Below, in pieces: positions 60,688 to 64,000 of a stretch of DNA of 64,000 nucleotides. A model generated the notes under the pieces. That model did no database searches. It saw only the letters and a program-made list of their open reading frames with translations, and was not told the DNA's origin. Position 1 is the stretch's first letter, and every line of letters begins with the position of its first letter. Both the position numbers and the translations under genes were made by a program. This DNA comes from Symbiodinium natans (Eukaryota > Sar > Dinophyceae > Suessiales > Symbiodiniaceae), in the NCBI GenBank assembly GCA_905221605.1, contig CAJNDS010000195.1, positions 105,001-169,000 of the forward strand. The letters run 5' to 3'.

Positions 60688-63600
60688 ATGACCGTCTTGA
60701 CTGAGCGGCCTCGTTGCCTTTTTGCCAAAAGACTGCCACCTCCTCAGCCATATGCTGTTCTCGGAGGTTTTTGGCCCTTTCTTCATCTAACCACGTTGCT
60801 CTGGCCCCGGAGGGGCTCTGCTACCATCTACCGTCTTGAATCTTTCCCCAAAAAGAGCTTAGTTGTTGCAACGACGCTAGGCCTAGGACTCTTTGTGCCG
60901 ATATCCCAAGTTGCTGTACTCGAGGCCTTGCCAAGCTCTGGTGCCTCAGCTCCGTGCAGGTGGAGTTGGGGGTCCCGACATGGTACCGCCCCTCAACGTT
61001 GCTGCCGCTGTTCCGGCATGCTTGTCCTCTCGTCCCACACAGACACGAGCCTGCCAAGACGGACGACGCAGCATGATTGGTGGCGTGCCTGTAGGGTTGG
61101 TGAAGCCTCACATCCAGGACCGGCGCCAGTTACACTTCACAGGTACTTCCAGCTGAACCCACAGCAGCGTGTCACGGCACCAAAGGCTAATAGGCGTCAG
61201 GTTAAAACCGTGCAGGGTGGGGATGTGTGTCGTATCGTGGTGTGCAACCCGACGTCTGTTCTCCACAAAGAGCAGGATCTCTTGAGCCTACAGGGTGATA
61301 TCTTGTGTGTGTCTGAAACTTCTGCGGTTGCACGGGTTCAACATATCGTGGGCCATAAGCTCCGGCAGTATGGGCTGACGTCCCACTGGGGAGCTGCAGT
61401 CCCATCACATCAACGTGAAGGCCACGCGGATACTTTACGTGGAATGGCAGCGGGCGTGGCGATGTTCACGCATCTCCCCAGTCGCCCGTCCATACAGCCG
61501 TTACAGGGTGAGCATGCTAGCTGTGGCCGCCTGGCCGAGGCGTTCGTGAGATTTGGCCCTGTGGAGGTTCGTCTACTGACACTATATGGTCTGCCTGCAA
61601 ACCACACAGGTGCCATGACTTACAACAACTCCCTCCTTCAGGCTGCCTTTGACAGAGCCTGCTCCTGCCGAATTCCGTGTATTATTGCTGGAGACTTCAA
61701 TTGCCGACCCATGTCCCTCCCGGCCGGGCAGGCTTTTGCGAGCCGTGGGTATCATGAAGCCTTCCAACTCCATGAAGATAGGACGGGCCAGTCCCTACCT
61801 CCCACGTGCAGGGGGTCCACCCGTCATGACACTTTGCTCCTTCACCCGGTGCTGGTGCCCTTCTGGATTGGGGCGCAAGTACTCGCGGGACGACACCTTT
61901 TTGATTCGCATGATCCCTTGGTAGTCACTTTGAAGGTTCCCCATGCCCTCCCAACGGTTCAGACTTGGACAATGCCGAAGACATGGGCGGATTCCCCTCC
62001 GCCGCCGCATCTGTTCAAGCACCATTGCGAGGCCCTGCTCCCTCAGGTGCACGCGCAACTCCAAAGGTGTCAAACCTCCACTGATGTGGGGACGTGCTTG
62101 CAGTCGTGGGCCTCCGCTGTGGAGGAGGCGGTCCACCGCGGCTTGTTGGACTCCCCGACGGACTCGGGTCAGTGTGGTCTCCGGAAAGCGCAACGCGGAC
62201 GGTGCCGCCCTAGAAGCCTGTGTCAACGCCCTGTCCCACAGCTGGTGAAGGCGGCAAGGCGTGGCGATTTCACCACGGATGTTGAGGCCACTTCGGTTCT
62301 GTGCCGGATGCGGGTGCGGCAGGTTCGGCGGCTGGAGGAGCTTGCCCGCACCATTCATGCAATCCAACACCGCCCAGGCAACAACCATAGGAACCGCTGC
62401 GCCTGTGACCAGTGGCGGCGTATACGGAATGCAGCAGGATACTCTATGCCTTTCCCCGCTTGGCTCTTGCGCGTTGCCCATTTCCATCAGGTGCCACTCG
62501 ACCTGCCCGATGCTGACTGGCTTTGTGACTGCATCAGTTATACCAAGTTTGATTGCCAAGCCTTGGCTAAGCAGGAGGCAAAGTGCCGCGCGGACAAGTT
62601 CAAAATCAGAATGGCCTTGGATCGGCGCTACCATGCGTCGGCGGAAGGGTTTGCGGCTGTGCGCCCAGCGCCGCATCCCCCTTTCACCAGCGTGCCCCAT
62701 CGACTGGAATGCCAGGCCCTTCTGGTCCATGCTGAGGATGCAAGCATGTGTACATATGCCCTCCCTGCAGGGGTGTCTCTGCACCCGAGCGCCCCGTTCA
62801 CTGTCAATCAGGCCACCATCCCGCAGGCCACCAACGAGGGTGACCACATTTGTGTCCGTGGTCCATCACTTGGGGAGTCCATTTGGGTGTCACAGGACCA
62901 GGTGGCATGCACAGCTCCCGAGCTTGCCAAGGCCTTCAGTGACTACTGGGGGCCGCTCTGGGGCCGTGACCGTACTGAGGAATCACAGCGACTTGCAGGT
63001 TGGGAGCTCTTCCAGGCAAACACGCAAGACCTTTCAGGGCCATTGCCACGCATTGATGTTGACATGTGTGACATACGGTTGTGGCGACAAGCTATCCGGC
63101 GAATGCCCAAAAAGAAGGCCACAGGAATCTGTGGATGGTCCCCGTCTGAGCTCAAACTTTTGCCGGACTGTGCTCTGGAGGTTCTGATCCGCATCTTTCA
63201 GATTGCCGTTAAGTTGGGTCTGCCTGCTCACATGCTTGAGTCGCGCGTCTGTGTCCTGGCCAAGCATGAGGCGCCTGAGCACATCAAGCACAGTCGTCCT
63301 ATTGTCATATTCAGTACTTTGTATCGTCTTTGGGGTTCAGTTCTTGTGAACCAGGTGCTGCACACGTGGGGAAACACCTTTCCACCGGCAGTCATGGGGA
63401 GTCTACCAGGCAGGGCTGCCAGTGATCTGGCGGGGCGACAGCAGCATGCCATTGAATGCGCCCTGCTGCAAAAGGAGACGCTTTACGGGGTTGGGGTTGA
63501 CATAGTAAAATGCCTTAACCAGCTGCCATGGCCTCCCTTGCGTGTCCTGATGACACGAGCAGGCATGCCTGGTGACCTCGTTGACTTTTGGTTGCAGGGT

Positions 63601-64000
63601 TTGCGCAAGGTTGTTAGGCGTCCTGTTTTCCTCGGGTCGGTGTGCCCTGCTGGCATAAAGGCCTATAACGGTGCGCCGGAGGGCGACCCAGTGTCGGTCG
63701 CCGCCATGGCTGCCGTGTGCTATTGGGCTCACAACTTCATTCAACCGTCTTCTGCTGAGTTCGGCACGTACGTTGACAATTGGAGTTGGCAGGCGCCGGC
63801 GCTCCCAACGTTGAAGCATGCCACCTCATACCTCCTCCGTTTCCTTCAAAGTCTCAAACTCCCTGTGGACTGGACTAAGTCCTACAGCTGGGCTACAACT
63901 CCAAGTGGCCGTCAGTGGCTCCGGACAGGGCTCGCTGACGTGTTGCCGCCTGAAGTGCAACTGCCGGTTGCGCGAACGGTCAGGGAGCTTGGGGCTGCTT
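60688..64000 (+). CDS. LINE ORF2: APE endonuclease and reverse transcriptase (partial)
   Basis: Open without a stop from ATG 60688 (MTVLTERPRCLF) to the window edge. An N-terminal extension of about 135 residues contains VGEASHPGP (61096-61122). APE-type endonuclease motifs: CNPTSV (Asn 61246), CVSET (Glu 61315), AGDFN (61687-61701) and SHDPLVV (61906-61926). A Cys/His-containing linker follows, then reverse transcriptase: RMPKKKATGICGWSPSELK, SRPIVIFSTLYRLWG, motif A GVGVDIVKCLNQLPW (Asp 63499), motif B NGAPEGDPVSVAAM and motif C TYVDNWSW, where the second catalytic Asp is Asn (63778). I recall that substitution from dinoflagellate LINEs, so it need not mean inactivity. The endonuclease nicks the target and the RT primes there. 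The C-terminus is outside the window. Confidence 0.75.
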   Translation, partial: MTVLTERPRCLFAKRLPPPQPYAVLGGFWPFLHLTTLLWPRRGSATIYRLESFPKKSLVVATTLGLGLFVPISQVAVLEALPSSGASAPCRWSWGSRHGTAPQRCCRCSGMLVLSSHTDTSLPRRTTQHDWWRACRVGEASHPGPAPVTLHRYFQLNPQQRVTAPKANRRQVKTVQGGDVCRIVVCNPTSVLHKEQDLLSLQGDILCVSETSAVARVQHIVGHKLRQYGLTSHWGAAVPSHQREGHADTLRGMAAGVAMFTHLPSRPSIQPLQGEHASCGRLAEAFVRFGPVEVRLLTLYGLPANHTGAMTYNNSLLQAAFDRACSCRIPCIIAGDFNCRPMSLPAGQAFASRGYHEAFQLHEDRTGQSLPPTCRGSTRHDTLLLHPVLVPFWIGAQVLAGRHLFDSHDPLVVTLKVPHALPTVQTWTMPKTWADSPPPPHLFKHHCEALLPQVHAQLQRCQTSTDVGTCLQSWASAVEEAVHRGLLDSPTDSGQCGLRKAQRGRCRPRSLCQRPVPQLVKAARRGDFTTDVEATSVLCRMRVRQVRRLEELARTIHAIQHRPGNNHRNRCACDQWRRIRNAAGYSMPFPAWLLRVAHFHQVPLDLPDADWLCDCISYTKFDCQALAKQEAKCRADKFKIRMALDRRYHASAEGFAAVRPAPHPPFTSVPHRLECQALLVHAEDASMCTYALPAGVSLHPSAPFTVNQATIPQATNEGDHICVRGPSLGESIWVSQDQVACTAPELAKAFSDYWGPLWGRDRTEESQRLAGWELFQANTQDLSGPLPRIDVDMCDIRLWRQAIRRMPKKKATGICGWSPSELKLLPDCALEVLIRIFQIAVKLGLPAHMLESRVCVLAKHEAPEHIKHSRPIVIFSTLYRLWGSVLVNQVLHTWGNTFPPAVMGSLPGRAASDLAGRQQHAIECALLQKETLYGVGVDIVKCLNQLPWPPLRVLMTRAGMPGDLVDFWLQGLRKVVRRPVFLGSVCPAGIKAYNGAPEGDPVSVAAMAAVCYWAHNFIQPSSAEFGTYVDNWSWQAPALPTLKHATSYLLRFLQSLKLPVDWTKSYSWATTPSGRQWLRTGLADVLPPEVQLPVARTVRELGAA

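Larger units (their letters stand above)
56125..64000 (+). mobile_element. Second LINE (APE type), running off the window
   Basis: Begins just after a TTTAGGG/TTTGGGG tract (56085-56122). ORF1 at 56191-60582 is broken by two frameshifts; ORF2 is open from 60583 to the end. The 3' end and any target duplication lie outside. Unlike the LINE at 44931, the telomere repeats beside its 5' end are in the TTTAGGG orientation relative to the sense strand. Confidence 0.7.

Noticed and set aside
61795-62847. 350-aa minus-strand ORF
   Set aside because: It lies antisense to the well-supported LINE ORF2 and has no recognisable motif; GC-rich coding DNA often leaves such shadows.

Overview
The window looks like nuclear DNA of a dinoflagellate, most like the Symbiodiniaceae, though the species cannot be told from the sequence. 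Three things point there: TTTAGGG-type telomere repeats in dozens of blocks on both strands, GC-rich intronless retroelement genes, and a LINE whose ORF2 carries an N-terminal GEASHPGP stretch and a Tyr-Val-Asp-Asn reverse transcriptase box, which I recall from dinoflagellate LINEs. I see no clearly intact ordinary host gene. Nearly everything is repeat, mobile element or decayed gene.

Layout. 1-15.2 kb is a mosaic: unique snippets, mostly 50-300 bp and sometimes longer, separated by CCCTAAA/TTTAGGG tracts and variants (CCCCAAA, CCCTAAG, CCCATAAA, TTTCGGG), with small inverted-repeat elements and a GC-rich repeat field. 15.2-16.2 kb is a 69-bp minisatellite. 16.5-19.6 kb holds two related, frame-disrupted genes of unknown function. 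19.7-25.7 kb returns to G-rich repeats and telomere-type mosaic.

25.7-39.8 kb is a 12-kb retroelement block between two direct repeats of about 1 kb. It holds a head-to-tail array of a Penelope-like element (PLE): a 5'-truncated copy A, two near-identical full units B and C of about 3.7 kb, and a 3'-truncated copy D. The units are joined through TTG/CTG microsatellites. Each full unit has a gag-like ORF1 and a reverse transcriptase ORF2. The overlap contains an in-frame A AAA AAC heptamer, a 7-nt spacer and a perfect 8-bp GC hairpin, so a Gag-Pol type -1 frameshift is predicted. No endonuclease domain is seen. Between copies A and B lies the 3' part of a LINE encoding C2H2 fingers and a ubiquitin-specific-protease (USP) like domain.

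39.8-44.9 kb is more mosaic with TIR elements, a 36-bp repeat and a 94-bp hairpin repeat. 44,931-54,031 is a 9.1-kb LINE inserted in telomere-type repeats with a 43-bp target-site duplication; its last ORF encodes reverse transcriptase, zinc-finger modules and a USP-like domain with Cys, Asp and His boxes. 54.1-56.1 kb is mosaic. 56.1-64.0 kb is a second LINE: ORF1 has a methyltransferase-like motif and about nine copies of a Pro/Cys-rich repeat and is broken by two frameshifts; ORF2 (APE endonuclease plus reverse transcriptase) is open to the window edge.

The most notable signals are the USP domain in two divergent LINE copies, the -1 frameshift cassette in a tandem PLE beside telomere-type repeats, and the LINE insertion into telomere repeats with spliced-leader-like sequence at its 5' end. 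Motif assignments rest on recognition by eye, without database searches.
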